Shown: positions 16,253-26,372, numbered from the stretch's first letter. The stretch: 64,000 nt of DNA from Vibrio fluminensis (GCF_015278125.1 NZ_JADILO010000012.1:1-64000); one strand, 5' to 3'. Notes: generated from the letters alone by a model not told the origin. Made by a program: numbers and translations.

Positions 16253-18451
16253 ATGTTAAAACGTAATGCACTTCAATTAGCAATATCGATGGGTATCGCA
16301 GCACTATCTGGCGTCGCACACGCCGATAGCTCAAATATGGTTAACCCGGATGCGGGCGTGGTGGTTGGTTACTGGCACAACTGGTGTGATGGCGCAGGTT
16401 ACCAGCGTGGTAATGCACCTTGTGTGACTTTGGAAGAAGTCAACCCAATGTACAACATCATCAACGTTTCATTTATGAAAGTGTTTGATGTTGCGGAAGG
16501 GCGTATTCCAACCTTTCGTTTAGACCCAGCAATTGGTTTGTCAGAGCAAGAGTTTGTTAACCAAATTGGTGAGTTGAACAAGCAAGGTCGTTCAGTACTG
16601 ATTGCTCTTGGTGGAGCTGACGCGCATATCGAATTAAAAACGGGTGATGAGCAGGCATTTGCTGAAGAGATCATTCGTGTGACTGAGCGTTACGGCTTCG
16701 ATGGTCTAGATATCGACCTAGAGCAAGCGGCGGTGACAGCTGCGGATAACCAAACTGTGATTCCAGCGGCTCTGCGCATTGTAAAAGACCACTATCGTGA
16801 GCAAGGTAAAAACTTCCTGATCACAATGGCACCAGAGTTTCCGTACCTTAAAAAAGGCGACAAGTACGTTCCATATATCGAGAACCTTGAAGGTTACTAC
16901 GACTGGATTAACCCACAGTTCTATAACCAAGGTGGTGACGGTCTTTGGGTTGATGAAGAGAACGCATGGATCACGCAGAACAGCGACACAATGAAAGAGA
17001 AGTTTATCTACTACATCTCTGACTCATTAGCGAACGGTACGCGTGGTTTCCACCAAATTCCGCATGATAAATTGGTATTCGGTATCCCAACCAATATTGA
17101 CGCAGCGGCGACAGGTTTCGTTAAGAACCCACAACACTTATACAGTGCTTTTGAGCGTCTAAACGCTCAAGGTCAACCATTACGTGGTGTAATGACTTGG
17201 TCTGTTAACTGGGACATGGGCACGAATGCGGCGGGTCAAGCTTACAACGAGCAGTTTATCAAAGACTACGGTTCATTTATTCATGGGCAAACGCCACCGC
17301 CACCATCGGAAGGCGAGCCAGTATTTAAAGGTTTGACTGACGTTCGTGTGTTACATGGTACAAGCTTTAATGAGCTTGCGGGCATTTCTGCCTCGGATAA
17401 AGAAGATGGTGATCTGACCGGTTCAATCGTTGTTGAAGGTGTTGTTGATACCAATCGAATCGGTACTTATGTACTGACATACCGTGTACAAGACAGCGAT
17501 GGCAACGAAACCGTCAAAGCGCGCAGTGTGGATGTATACAGCCAAAAGCCAGTATTTGCAGGAGTAGCAGATACTACGGTACTTGTTGGCGCTGAATTTG
17601 ATCGCCTCGTAGGTGTTAAAGCGACCGACGCAGAAGATGGCGATCTCACCGCTGAAATTCGCGTTGTGGGTGAGGTTGATACTGCGATCACTGGCAACTA
17701 CACGCTGCAATACTCAGTGACTGATAGCGCGAATCAAACAGTACGTGTTGAGCGCAATGTGACTGTCAGCGATGGCAGCAGTTGTGCTAATGCATGGAAT
17801 GCGGCTGCGACATACGTGCAAGGTGACCAAGTGTCGCACGAAGGTGCAACATGGGAAGCTAGCTGGTGGACTCGCGGTGAAGAACCTGGCACAACGGGTG
17901 AATGGGGCGTTTGGAAGAAAGTTTCTGATAGCTCTTGTGGTGGAGAAACGCCAGATCCTGAATTGGGCGCTGAGCTTAAAGTTTCTGGTCTAGCTGCGGA
18001 ATACGCAGCTGACAATGGTGAAGTTCGCCTTGCGTTAGATCTTAAAGCAAACAAACCACTTGATGTGACGGTGATGATTGCTGACAGCACTGGCATGGTT
18101 GTTAATCAGGCTAGGGTAAATCTGGTTGATAGCAAATCGATTGCGATCGATATCTTTGAGGCGAAAGAAGGTCGCTACACATTAGATGTTGTTGGTAAAG
18201 CAGAAGATGGTGAAATGGTGGTGTTTACTTCATCATTTATGGTTAAAGAGCAGGGTACAGTAACCCCGCCTCCAGGTGACTACCCTCCATTCCAAGCAGG
18301 CACTAACTACCAAGCGGGTGACATCGTACTGGGCGCTGACAATGGTCTGTATGAATGTAAGCCTTGGCCATACACAGCTTGGTGCTCAAGCGCGTCTTAC
18401 GCACCGGCAGACAGCCTGTACTGGCAAGATGCTTGGATTAAGAAAAACTAA
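16253..18451 (+). CDS. Secreted multidomain GH18 chitinase (ChiD-like)
   Basis: A 732-aa extracellular chitinase. Signal peptide 1-24. The GH18 barrel (about 33-340) has the catalytic DxxDxDxE motif in FDGLDIDLEQ, with proton donor Glu157, and WSVNWD near its end; the QF-Y and LEQ wording resembles the chitinase D subgroup. After a Pro linker come two DUF5011-type Ig-like repeats (about 353-430 and 432-507), a CBM5/12 chitin-binding module (about 508-562), an unassigned beta-rich module (570-670), and a C-terminal second Trp-rich chitin-binding-like module (675-732). Stand-alone, GGAAG ribosome site. Degrades chitin for carbon and nitrogen. Confidence 0.93.
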   Translation: MLKRNALQLAISMGIAALSGVAHADSSNMVNPDAGVVVGYWHNWCDGAGYQRGNAPCVTLEEVNPMYNIINVSFMKVFDVAEGRIPTFRLDPAIGLSEQEFVNQIGELNKQGRSVLIALGGADAHIELKTGDEQAFAEEIIRVTERYGFDGLDIDLEQAAVTAADNQTVIPAALRIVKDHYREQGKNFLITMAPEFPYLKKGDKYVPYIENLEGYYDWINPQFYNQGGDGLWVDEENAWITQNSDTMKEKFIYYISDSLANGTRGFHQIPHDKLVFGIPTNIDAAATGFVKNPQHLYSAFERLNAQGQPLRGVMTWSVNWDMGTNAAGQAYNEQFIKDYGSFIHGQTPPPPSEGEPVFKGLTDVRVLHGTSFNELAGISASDKEDGDLTGSIVVEGVVDTNRIGTYVLTYRVQDSDGNETVKARSVDVYSQKPVFAGVADTTVLVGAEFDRLVGVKATDAEDGDLTAEIRVVGEVDTAITGNYTLQYSVTDSANQTVRVERNVTVSDGSSCANAWNAAATYVQGDQVSHEGATWEASWWTRGEEPGTTGEWGVWKKVSDSSCGGETPDPELGAELKVSGLAAEYAADNGEVRLALDLKANKPLDVTVMIADSTGMVVNQARVNLVDSKSIAIDIFEAKEGRYTLDVVGKAEDGEMVVFTSSFMVKEQGTVTPPPGDYPPFQAGTNYQAGDIVLGADNGLYECKPWPYTAWCSSASYAPADSLYWQDAWIKKN

Positions 18452-18475
18452 ATTAATCAATTCGTTATACTAATA

Positions 18476-18505
18476 AAAAGCACCACGCTAGTGGTGCTTT
18501 TCTTG
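18476..18505. terminator. Bidirectional terminator between chitinase and TPR genes
   Basis: Stem AAAAGCACCAC/GTGGTGCTTTT with GCTA loop, U-rich on both sides. Confidence 0.88.
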
Positions 18506-18523
18506 TATTTAGCGATGCCAAAC

Positions 18524-19375
18524 TTACTCTTCTGCGTATTGTTCTAGCAGTGCTTCAAAACGTTTGTTGCCATGCAGTGACTCAAAGTCTTTTTCATGGG
18601 CAATTAGGTCACGAGTCGATGGACTGTTGTCAATTGCGCGTTCCAAATCATCAATTGCTTGTTCCTCAACCCCCAATCTCGCGAAGGCACAAGCGCGCTG
18701 ATAAAGTGCCGGGCCATTGCTTTCATCCAAATCGAGTACACGGTTACAAATACTTAAGGCCCAGTTGTATTCATTGGCTTCCATTGCAGCATCTGCTTTA
18801 TAGGTGAGCGCTTCCAAGTCTCCTGGACGAATATGTAAGATCTCATCGTAAACCGCGATTTTTTGTTCAGGAGTTTGTACGCTTTGTGCACGCAGCCAGA
18901 GGTTGTGTACCTCGTTAATTATCTCAATTTCTTTGTTGTTTTCACTGATGATGCGTGTTTTACGTTTTAAATCTCGCTCTAACGCAACGAATTTTTTCTC
19001 ATATTCTTGTGCTATCGCTTCAAGACGTTTATCTGCCATTTGGCGCGTGTTTACTTTCAACTCACGTAGAGATTGCCATCCGACAAAAGCAATCAATGAG
19101 GCGACGCCGGCGATGATATAAAAGAAGTAGGTGACCGTGACATTGGCATAGTTGAGAGACTTGTCGGCGACGGCGAGTTCACGATCAGTGATATCAATGA
19201 CGAGTCTGCGTTCTAGATCTTGCTGAGACTCACGGAGTGACTTTAATTCGTCTAAGATATATCGCTCCATCAGTGGGCGATCAAGTAGGTCTGATTCTGA
19301 GTATTTTTCTTCGGCAAAGCTAGAAAAACTAGCGGTGGTAAGGAGGATCAAAAAAAGTGAAAGAATAGAGCGCAT
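18524..19375 (-). CDS. Membrane-anchored TPR protein
   Basis: A 283-aa protein with a signal peptide (1-21), a periplasmic stretch, a transmembrane helix (about 82-104, VTYFFYIIAGVASLIAFVGW), a coiled coil (110-160, RLEAIAQEYEKKFVALERDL) and TPR-like repeats facing the cytoplasm (about 165-260). TPRs mediate protein binding; partner unknown. It lies 123 bp after the GGDEF-EAL gene on the same strand, so a link to c-di-GMP output is possible but unproven. Confidence 0.7.
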   Translation of the reverse strand: MRSILSLFLILLTTASFSSFAEEKYSESDLLDRPLMERYILDELKSLRESQQDLERRLVIDITDRELAVADKSLNYANVTVTYFFYIIAGVASLIAFVGWQSLRELKVNTRQMADKRLEAIAQEYEKKFVALERDLKRKTRIISENNKEIEIINEVHNLWLRAQSVQTPEQKIAVYDEILHIRPGDLEALTYKADAAMEANEYNWALSICNRVLDLDESNGPALYQRACAFARLGVEEQAIDDLERAIDNSPSTRDLIAHEKDFESLHGNKRFEALLEQYAEE

Positions 19376-19498
19376 TTGGCTTCCTTACTGTAAAAATGTT
19401 GTAGATTTTTATCGTTCTTTTTCACAGTAGCAGATCGGCGTATGGTAACGCAAAGCGTTCCCTGATCTTTTGCTTATAATTTGCTCTCCTCTCGGTTG

Positions 19499-21430
19499 TT
19501 ATTGTAAGTAAAGTTTGGCGAACTCCTCGGCGTTGATTGGACGGCTAAATAGAAAGCCTTGTAGAAAGGCGTAATTGTATTGGATCATTAGATGTTTTTG
19601 TTTCTCATCCTCGATTCCTTCCGCCACAACTTGTAAGTCAAGTTTATCGCAGATAACGGATGTCGCTTGGATGATGGCGAGTCCACTTTCATCATTGGAC
19701 TGAACAAAACTTTTGTCCAATTTCACCATATCAATCGGTAATTGTTGCAGTACAGAAAGCGAAGAGTAGCCAGTACCGAAATCGTCGAGATATATTTTGA
19801 CACCAAGATTTGACAGTTCACCCAGCCATTGTTTCACATCGTCCATGTTATAAACCATGCATGACTCGGTTAGTTCAATTGCGACTTGTTTAGGGTTGAC
19901 TTGATACTGTTCCAATAGGCGCTTGATATAAGAGCTAAAGCCACTATGCAATTGAATTCTTGAAACGTTAATGCTGACGACAAAGTCATCACCGAAGCTG
20001 TTTTTCCAGAGGCTTAATTGTCGAAGAGCATTTTTTACAACCCAGTCTCCCAGCGCAACAATTTGTCCGGAATCTTCAGCAATCTGGATGAACTCTGCCG
20101 GTGATATGTGGCCCAGTTCTTTGTCATACCAGCGAAGTAATGCTTCTGCGCCATGGAGGGTTCCACTTTTACCGCAGATGATCGGTTGATAGTGAAGGCT
20201 AAATTGATTGTTGGCGATCGCTGATGACAAATGCTGGCGAATGAGTGATTTTCGAACCATTGCTCGCGCAAGTTCATGAGTAAAGATTTGATAACGGTTT
20301 TTACCTTGCTCTTTGGCTCTGTGCATTGCGTAGTTCGCATATTGAATCGTAGTTTCAACTGATAGGTCGTCTTGGGTGCTGAAAGTGGTACAACCCAAAC
20401 TGGCATTGACGGATACGCTTACTGAGCTTTTGAGTTTGTATTGCTGGCTAAGTTTTTGATTTATATGTGAAAGCTTTTGTTCCAATGACTCTTGGATAGG
20501 TAAGAGTACGACAAATTCATCTCCGCCAAAGCGGGCAATTGCAAATGCCTCAGGCAGTAAATATTGCAGTCTTTTGGATAACGCAATGAGCAGTTGATCA
20601 CCTAAAGTATGGCCGTAGGTCTCGTTGATCATTTTAAAACCATCGAGATCAATAAAGACCAAGTGAAAGGCATTTTTAGTTTTGGTCCAAGAACTGGCTT
20701 GTTGTAACAAACCATGGCGATTATACAATCCCGTTAAATAATCATGGTTTGCTTCAAATTGAGCCGTGAGGATTTGTTCTTTTTGTTTGCTAATATCAGT
20801 GAGTTCTAACAGCAGTTGATCACTGTGCTCTATCCAATGAGCAGAGACGCGAAAACTATACAATTGTTTTTCAATCGTTAAGTTAATTTCTTTACGCAGT
20901 TCACCAGAATGTCGAGCTTCTATCAGCCATTTTTCCGCGCGTTGTTGGCTGCCTGTTAGTGTCGATAAGTGGTTTACCGACAGTCTTGAGAAATGTTTAA
21001 AAGCGTCGTTTTCACTGACGATGTAGCCATCACGGTCAAAAAGCAGAGAGAGATTAGAACCTTTTGAGAAAGCAAGGTCACCGCGTAGCTGATTTTCCTC
21101 AGAAATTGCGTGTACGAGCATGGCTAAACGTCCATTTTCAAGCTCGATTCCCGAGAGATCGCACAGAATACGCTTATGTTTTTGATTAGGTGAAATGTTC
21201 CACCATGTACGAAAAGCTTCCCCAGCCATGAACTTTTCACGATAGGTATCTAGCGTTGCTTTTACAGCTTGCGACATGCCTGACTTTAAATCTCGTTGAG
21301 TAAGCTCTTGAAGGTCTTGGGTTTCCCAGAGAGTCAGTGCGGCAGGATTAGCCCATAAAATTTGCTGGCGATCAAAGTCATAGATCCAGATTGGCGTCTG
21401 TAGTTGCCCTAAATTTTTGAAACGATCCAT
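19499..21430 (-). CDS. PAS-GGDEF-EAL c-di-GMP enzyme
   Basis: A 643-aa cytoplasmic protein. Residues about 10-120 form a PAS-like sensor (TPIWIYDFDRQQILWANPAA), followed by a possible second PAS (about 130-245). The GGDEF domain (about 230-390) keeps FGGDEF, so it could make c-di-GMP; the EAL domain (about 400-640) keeps EALLRW, NVSRIQL, ELTES, DDFGTGYSS, KLDKSF and AEGIE, the phosphodiesterase residues. It may be bifunctional; the net activity cannot be told from sequence. No membrane segment. Monocistronic. Confidence 0.93.
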   Translation of the reverse strand: MDRFKNLGQLQTPIWIYDFDRQQILWANPAALTLWETQDLQELTQRDLKSGMSQAVKATLDTYREKFMAGEAFRTWWNISPNQKHKRILCDLSGIELENGRLAMLVHAISEENQLRGDLAFSKGSNLSLLFDRDGYIVSENDAFKHFSRLSVNHLSTLTGSQQRAEKWLIEARHSGELRKEINLTIEKQLYSFRVSAHWIEHSDQLLLELTDISKQKEQILTAQFEANHDYLTGLYNRHGLLQQASSWTKTKNAFHLVFIDLDGFKMINETYGHTLGDQLLIALSKRLQYLLPEAFAIARFGGDEFVVLLPIQESLEQKLSHINQKLSQQYKLKSSVSVSVNASLGCTTFSTQDDLSVETTIQYANYAMHRAKEQGKNRYQIFTHELARAMVRKSLIRQHLSSAIANNQFSLHYQPIICGKSGTLHGAEALLRWYDKELGHISPAEFIQIAEDSGQIVALGDWVVKNALRQLSLWKNSFGDDFVVSINVSRIQLHSGFSSYIKRLLEQYQVNPKQVAIELTESCMVYNMDDVKQWLGELSNLGVKIYLDDFGTGYSSLSVLQQLPIDMVKLDKSFVQSNDESGLAIIQATSVICDKLDLQVVAEGIEDEKQKHLMIQYNYAFLQGFLFSRPINAEEFAKLYLQ

Positions 21431-21579
21431 TGTTCACTCTCTGGTAGGTTGTTATTTAACCAAGTGCGTATGCTATTGACCAAGGTGAGAGGCTTCAATA
21501 TTAATTACCGCCAAGTGTTAAAAAATCTTTAAAGTGAGATTTATTTCTTTTTTATTCCAATTAGGTCTCAGAAATAAGC

Positions 21580-21606
21580 AAAAACCCCTCGCGAGGGAGG
21601 GGTTTA
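21580..21606 (-). terminator. Terminator of the nitroreductase gene
   Basis: Minus-strand stem AAACCCCTC/GAGGGGTTT, followed by TTTTTGC. Confidence 0.85.
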
Positions 21607-21641
21607 TTAGAGATACGTTCGTTATCATTCAAGAGCGGGCA

Positions 21642-22301
21642 TTAAAGCACTTGTAGAATCTCTTCCATTGCTAGACGAGCTTTTGGTTTGCCGTGGTTAT
21701 AGTCTTCACCATCTTTGTGGTAACCCATCGCTAGGGCCACTTCACATACGTAACCATCCAGCTCTTCTTTGAATAGCTCACCGATAAGCTCTGGATCCAC
21801 GCCTTCCATTGTGGTTGAGTCAATACCTAGACGCGCGAGAACGTGCAGCGTATTGCCAAGTGCTAAGTAAGTTTGCGCACGAGTCCAGTTGCCGTTGAAA
21901 CCATTTGCATCAGTATTTGCTTCAGCAAATGTGTAAGCGCCATCAAGCATGTTGTTGTACATGTCTGCTGGTAGGTGACCTGAAGTCACTTCCGCGTCGA
22001 CTACTTTTTTGTAGTTGTCCTTGGTGTAGTTTGGGTTGTAAGCAAACAAAACAACGTGTGATGCTTCTTTAGCATGCGGTTGGTTAAATTGGTGCTTATT
22101 CGCGAAGGTGTCATGAAAACGTTGTTTTGCTGCGTCACTTTCAATCACAATAAATTTCCAAGGCTGTGAGTTAATAGATGATGCAGATAGACGAATTGCC
22201 TGGTAAATCACATCGAGATCCGCTTGTGAAATGCGCTTTTCAGCATCGTAGCGTTTTGCAGTATAACGTGATTGTAAGTCAGCAATAATTGGATGTGTCA
22301 T
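21642..22301 (-). CDS. NfsB-family nitroreductase
   Basis: A 219-aa FMN-dependent NAD(P)H nitroreductase or flavin reductase. FMN-binding residues RYTAKRYD (12-19) and SASSINSQPWKF (about 38-49) match the NfsB/FRase I group; C-terminal VALAMGYH is the phosphate-contact region. Cytoplasmic homodimer. An AAGGT site precedes ATG 22301. Close relatives in luminous vibrios reduce FMN for luciferase, but no lux genes are here, so detoxification of nitro compounds or quinones is more likely. Confidence 0.88.
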   Translation of the reverse strand: MTHPIIADLQSRYTAKRYDAEKRISQADLDVIYQAIRLSASSINSQPWKFIVIESDAAKQRFHDTFANKHQFNQPHAKEASHVVLFAYNPNYTKDNYKKVVDAEVTSGHLPADMYNNMLDGAYTFAEANTDANGFNGNWTRAQTYLALGNTLHVLARLGIDSTTMEGVDPELIGELFKEELDGYVCEVALAMGYHKDGEDYNHGKPKARLAMEEILQVL

Positions 22302-22516
22302 AGTCGTACCTTTTGAATTCTATATTGGCGCTTGCCGTGTCTACGAAGTGCATTCTAGGGGGAACGACAGGAGAGAAAAACTATCTCGCAATTGAAACAT
22401 TATCAAAAAAATATTGATAATGACGATTTGATAGAGTTCGGCTGATAACAGAGAGCGAAACTCAGTTCTAGCTTCTAAACTGGTTTAGAGATAAGTAAAC
22501 ATAGTAGGAGAGAGCG

Positions 22517-22735
22517 ATGGCTGAGAGTGATAAAGATAAAGTCAGACAGTTATTAATTGCTACGCGTTTCGGTGTCTCTGCCTCCGAGATGCCGATCATT
22601 ATCAACGTGGAACAACAAATTGGCTTACAAGTTATCGAACAACTCAAAGCGGAAGGTGAAGATGTTCAATCACTAGGCGAAGGCTCTAATCCACCGGAAC
22701 TGGTGCTTTACTCGATAGGAGAGATAGAGCCTTAG
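22517..22735 (+). CDS. Small conserved-looking protein, 72 aa
   Basis: A 72-aa acidic cytoplasmic protein with a good AGGAGAGA ribosome site. No recognised domain. The pattern (VRQLLIATRFG, IIINVEQQIGLQVIEQL) suggests helical packing. Stands alone 120 bp upstream of the GNAT gene on the same strand. Confidence 0.6.
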   Translation: MAESDKDKVRQLLIATRFGVSASEMPIIINVEQQIGLQVIEQLKAEGEDVQSLGEGSNPPELVLYSIGEIEP

Positions 22736-22854
22736 AGACTATTTTATTTTGGCTTTGCTAATCGCTTTTGAAACTTATTAGTCATTGGTTTTTTTCTATC
22801 ATATTGATATTGTGATTAATCTTTCATCTCGAACACAAAAACAAGGAAGTCATC

Positions 22855-23334
22855 ATGTTCAAAATGCGATCTGCTACGGAAGCCGATGTCGCGACCATTT
22901 ACAGATTTATTCATGAGCTCGCGGATTACGAGCGTGCCTCTCATCACGTTAAAGCCACCGAAGACGATATACGTACAAGCTTGTTTTCCGACGATGCCAC
23001 AGCTATGGGGTTGATCTGTGAACATCACGGAGAAGCAGTTGGTTTCGCGGTCTACTTTTTCAACTATTCCACTTGGATGGGCAAGTATGGACTGTACTTG
23101 GAAGACTTGTACGTGACACCAGATCATCGCGGCTCTGGCGCTGGGCGATTAATCATGAAAACGCTGGCAAAGATGGCGTTAGAGAACAACTGTGCGCGTT
23201 TTGAATGGGCAGTGTTAGATTGGAATCAACCGGCGATTGATTTCTACCAAAGCATCGGCGCACAAGAGCAGAGTGAGTGGCGCACATATCGTTTAGATGG
23301 TGATCACTTAACCCGCTTTGCCGAGCAAGATTAG
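22855..23334 (+). CDS. GNAT acetyltransferase, SSAT-like
   Basis: A 159-aa acetyl-CoA-dependent N-acetyltransferase. LYLEDLYVTPDHRGSGAGR (about 82-100) contains the acetyl-CoA-binding RGxGxG loop; YFFNYSTWMGKYG and the preceding sequence resemble the spermidine/spermine N1-acetyltransferase subgroup, known also to act on thialysine and other amines. C-terminal WNQPAIDFYQSIGA is typical. AAGGAAG precedes the ATG. The true substrate is unknown. Confidence 0.88.
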   Translation: MFKMRSATEADVATIYRFIHELADYERASHHVKATEDDIRTSLFSDDATAMGLICEHHGEAVGFAVYFFNYSTWMGKYGLYLEDLYVTPDHRGSGAGRLIMKTLAKMALENNCARFEWAVLDWNQPAIDFYQSIGAQEQSEWRTYRLDGDHLTRFAEQD

Positions 23335-23335
23335 T

Positions 23336-23361
23336 CAAACGCAGCGAAATGCTGCGTTTTT
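23336..23361. terminator. Bidirectional terminator between GNAT and malT
   Basis: Stem AAACGCAGC/GCTGCGTTT with a GAAAT loop and TTTTT on the plus side; it overlaps the malT stop codon. Confidence 0.85.
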
Positions 23362-26056
23362 AGTTGCCCACAATCTTGATTAAATTCTCTGCGGTCGCGA
23401 TTGCTTGCTTGCGATTGGCGATATTCAGCTTCTGATACAAGTTACGGATATGGGTTTTAATGGTGGTGCCTGCCACATCCAATTCGTGCGCAATTTGTTC
23501 ATTGGTTAAGCCGGAATAGATTAAGCCCAACACTTGCCATTCACGCTGCGTGAGCGGGCTATTACGCACCAGTTCTGGAACTTGAGGGTGATGCACCAAT
23601 CGGTCAACAAACCCTTCGTCAAAATGGTTCGCGCGTGAGCGTTGCGCCAGATTGACCGATTTCAGCAGTTGATTGACTCGGTAACGAGTGAGATCATCAA
23701 GTTCGGCCAGGAAATTGTGTTGCTCGAGCAGCGGCGTGAGCGCTTCAATATCGTAAAGAAAGTCACCAACGATGCCGGTTTGATTGGTCAGAAACAGCGC
23801 TTGCTTCAAGCTTTCAATGGTGACTGATGGCTTGTCAGCGGCAAGGTTGATTACTGCGCGTAAGATTGCATTACGGCTGGTGTCCGCCACCAAGTTGTAT
23901 TGTAGCGCCGCATCCTTGAGTAAGTTCAGTGTATCAGTCGCTTGGCTATGTTGTTTGAGCAACGTCTGCGCGCGAGCGATGTTGCGCCCATGCAGTTGGG
24001 TAAAATGATTGCATGCTTGTTCGATTGGATAGCTTTTATCTAGCCAAAGCTGAATGCTGGTGTCATCTTGCTTTGCCTGCCAAAACAGCAGTAAACAAAG
24101 CTCAGCACTCGCCGTTGCATCGGTATGATAAAAGGCTTGGGCAAGGCGCAGTTCAATTTCGAGCACATACTTGGCGGCTTTATCTAATTCCCCGCGGCAG
24201 ATGGCAATGCGAGCTAATAAAGAATAGCTCTGCAACTGCAACTTATCAGGCATCGGTTTAGTTAATGAGAGCGCCTGCTGTGCATATTCCTCCGCCTCTT
24301 CTAGACGATTCCAACTAAAGAGTAATTGGGCACGCACGCGCAGCAAAAACTCGTGCAGAGGGTCTTGGTTTAAATGTTGATCTTCAATCAATTTAAAGCC
24401 GCTTTCCTGCACATCAAATGCAGCTTGCAAATAGCCTTTTGCTACCAGAATTTCACTCTGTTGAGCAATAGCCCAAAGCGCTTGGTGGTGAACTTGATAC
24501 TGGCGTGCGAGTTTTTCAGTTTGCTGCATCAAAGGTAATGCGCGGTCAAGGTAGCCCAACACATGATTGACTTCGCCAATAACAGATGTGGCGACAATAC
24601 GGCTATGGAAAGCTTGCCCATCAATCTGGCTCAAGGCTAATTCGGCGAGTTGTAACGCGAGCTCTGGTTGATTTTTGCTGACAGCAATCTGCGCTTTTAA
24701 AGCGTTAAATTCGCCAATGTCACAGTCATTTGTCGCGATGTTAGCGGAGTCTGCGTGATGTAAAATCAACTCAACGTCTTCATGGCGTTGCTGGCTTTGT
24801 GCAATCCACGCATGCAACAGACACAAGGTGGCATTACGATAGATTTGCTCGCTACTCAAATGACTTAATATTTGCTGTAAATATTCGAGTTCACCACCGT
24901 TAAATAACTGCCAACCTGATTGCTGCAATATCTCGACGAGCATTTGTTCACAATCGGCTTGTTCTGCATGCCAGAGAGCTTGCTTGGGATTAGCGTGTGC
25001 TAGCCAAGCTTGCGCGGCAGTTTGATGCAGGACTAACTCTTGGTCAGTGAGTTGGACTTTCCTTTCGTGGACCAAAAATTCTTTGAACAGGCTGTGGAAG
25101 CGAAACCAGTTATATTGCCCCTCAATCGGTTGAATAAACAGCCCAAAGCGTTGCAGGTTTTCAATCATACTTTGCGCATCACTACGTTTTGTCACTATCG
25201 CCGCAAGAGTATGGTTGAATCTATCGAGTACCGAACATTGCAATAAGAACCGCTGGGTATCTTGGTCGGTATTGGCAAACACTTCCTCTATTAAATATTC
25301 CCACAAATGTGTTTGATTGAGCTCGCTAGGCTGCGTATTTGCGGCAAGCGGCGAGTTGTTTTGATAGCGGGTTTGCCATGCGATTAGCTCAAGTGCGGAA
25401 GGCCAACCTTCTACGTAATCAAACAATTGCTCCACTTTGCCTGCTTCAAGCGGAGTGTCAATTCGCTGCTCAAGGAAAGCTCGCGTCTCTTCTACATCAA
25501 AAGCCAACATATTTTGTTCAATTTCACTGACTAATCCGTGAATACGTAGGTTGGATATACCCAGAGGTGGCATTGAGCGACTGGTGATAAGTAGCGTGAG
25601 GTTATCTGGCATGAGTTTAATGAAATATTTCATTGCCTGATGTATTTCTGGGTCTTGAATATGATGGAAGTCATCAAGCACTAGATAACTGTTGGCTTTG
25701 TGTTTACTGATCTGCTTGAGCGCATCTGTAAGCAGCTCCATGACGCTCAGTTGCGGGTTTTGCTCGGCTAATTTGAGGGTGGATTTACAGGATTGGCCCG
25801 TCGCCTCATTCAATGCTGCAACAAAGTAACCAGCAAAACGGTAAGGCAAGTTGTCATTTTCGTCAATGTTGTACCAACCGACACTCTTTTCCACTTCAAC
25901 TAACTGTACTGCCAGAGCAGTTTTGCCATAGCCAGCGGGGCCGCGCAGCAATATCAGTTTGTGTGGTTTATTTAGCGTTAAGCGTTGCTTGATTCTTTCA
26001 CGCGCAATCAGCGACATGGTGTAGCTTGGGCGACTGAGTTTAGAAGGAATCCACAT
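23360..26056 (-). CDS. malT: MalT maltotriose-dependent transcriptional activator
   Basis: An 898-aa STAND-class ATPase activator of maltose genes that binds ATP and maltotriose. N-terminus MWIPSKLSRP is characteristic. Walker A GPAGYGKT (39-46), Walker B YLVLDDFHH, a winged region, SUSP-like repeats (about 400-800) for sugar sensing, and a C-terminal LuxR-type HTH (about 833-890, LTQREWQVLGLIYSGLTNEQIA). Divergent from malP with a 647-bp gap. GGA of a Shine-Dalgarno lies about 10 bases before the ATG. Confidence 0.95.
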   Translation of the reverse strand: MWIPSKLSRPSYTMSLIARERIKQRLTLNKPHKLILLRGPAGYGKTALAVQLVEVEKSVGWYNIDENDNLPYRFAGYFVAALNEATGQSCKSTLKLAEQNPQLSVMELLTDALKQISKHKANSYLVLDDFHHIQDPEIHQAMKYFIKLMPDNLTLLITSRSMPPLGISNLRIHGLVSEIEQNMLAFDVEETRAFLEQRIDTPLEAGKVEQLFDYVEGWPSALELIAWQTRYQNNSPLAANTQPSELNQTHLWEYLIEEVFANTDQDTQRFLLQCSVLDRFNHTLAAIVTKRSDAQSMIENLQRFGLFIQPIEGQYNWFRFHSLFKEFLVHERKVQLTDQELVLHQTAAQAWLAHANPKQALWHAEQADCEQMLVEILQQSGWQLFNGGELEYLQQILSHLSSEQIYRNATLCLLHAWIAQSQQRHEDVELILHHADSANIATNDCDIGEFNALKAQIAVSKNQPELALQLAELALSQIDGQAFHSRIVATSVIGEVNHVLGYLDRALPLMQQTEKLARQYQVHHQALWAIAQQSEILVAKGYLQAAFDVQESGFKLIEDQHLNQDPLHEFLLRVRAQLLFSWNRLEEAEEYAQQALSLTKPMPDKLQLQSYSLLARIAICRGELDKAAKYVLEIELRLAQAFYHTDATASAELCLLLFWQAKQDDTSIQLWLDKSYPIEQACNHFTQLHGRNIARAQTLLKQHSQATDTLNLLKDAALQYNLVADTSRNAILRAVINLAADKPSVTIESLKQALFLTNQTGIVGDFLYDIEALTPLLEQHNFLAELDDLTRYRVNQLLKSVNLAQRSRANHFDEGFVDRLVHHPQVPELVRNSPLTQREWQVLGLIYSGLTNEQIAHELDVAGTTIKTHIRNLYQKLNIANRKQAIATAENLIKIVGN

Positions 26057-26101
26057 CCTGTTTTGATCCTTATACTCGATAAATTGAGTGGGTTTTAGCT
26101 T

Positions 26102-26242
26102 ATGTTACGCGATAAAGCAGCATTAGACGTATTGCTGCTCAGTGGTGATGAATTAGAACAACGGCTACCTCACGCTTTATTACTCTCTACGCCTTATTTG
26201 TGTGATGAATGTCACTTATTGGCTCCGAAAGGCAGAAAGTAA
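26102..26242 (+). CDS. Possible 46-aa protein ending in a CxxC-like segment
   Basis: Starts 45 bp downstream of the divergent malT start and reads toward malP. Its 46 residues include CDECHLLAPKGRK at the C-terminus, a Cys-x2-Cys pair, after a helical amphipathic stretch (LDVLLLSGDELEQRL). No strong ribosome site is visible. It may be a real microprotein or noise; comparison across Vibrio would settle it. Confidence 0.35.
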   Translation: MLRDKAALDVLLLSGDELEQRLPHALLLSTPYLCDECHLLAPKGRK

Positions 26243-26372
26243 GCACAATTTGTCGCTAATAACTGAATTGCAGAGATAAATTTTGTTGATCAAATTCACG
26301 AATTTGGGGATTAGTCTGGTTCGGTTGCCAGGCGGATTGGCTTAGTGGTATGGAATGAAAATAGCAGCTTTA

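Noticed and set aside
17734..18096. 120-aa minus-strand ORF inside the chitinase
   Set aside because: Antisense shadow of a repetitive Ser/Pro/Thr-coded stretch.
21642..22301. Luminescence-linked flavin reductase
   Set aside because: No lux genes nearby; a general nitroreductase is the simpler call.
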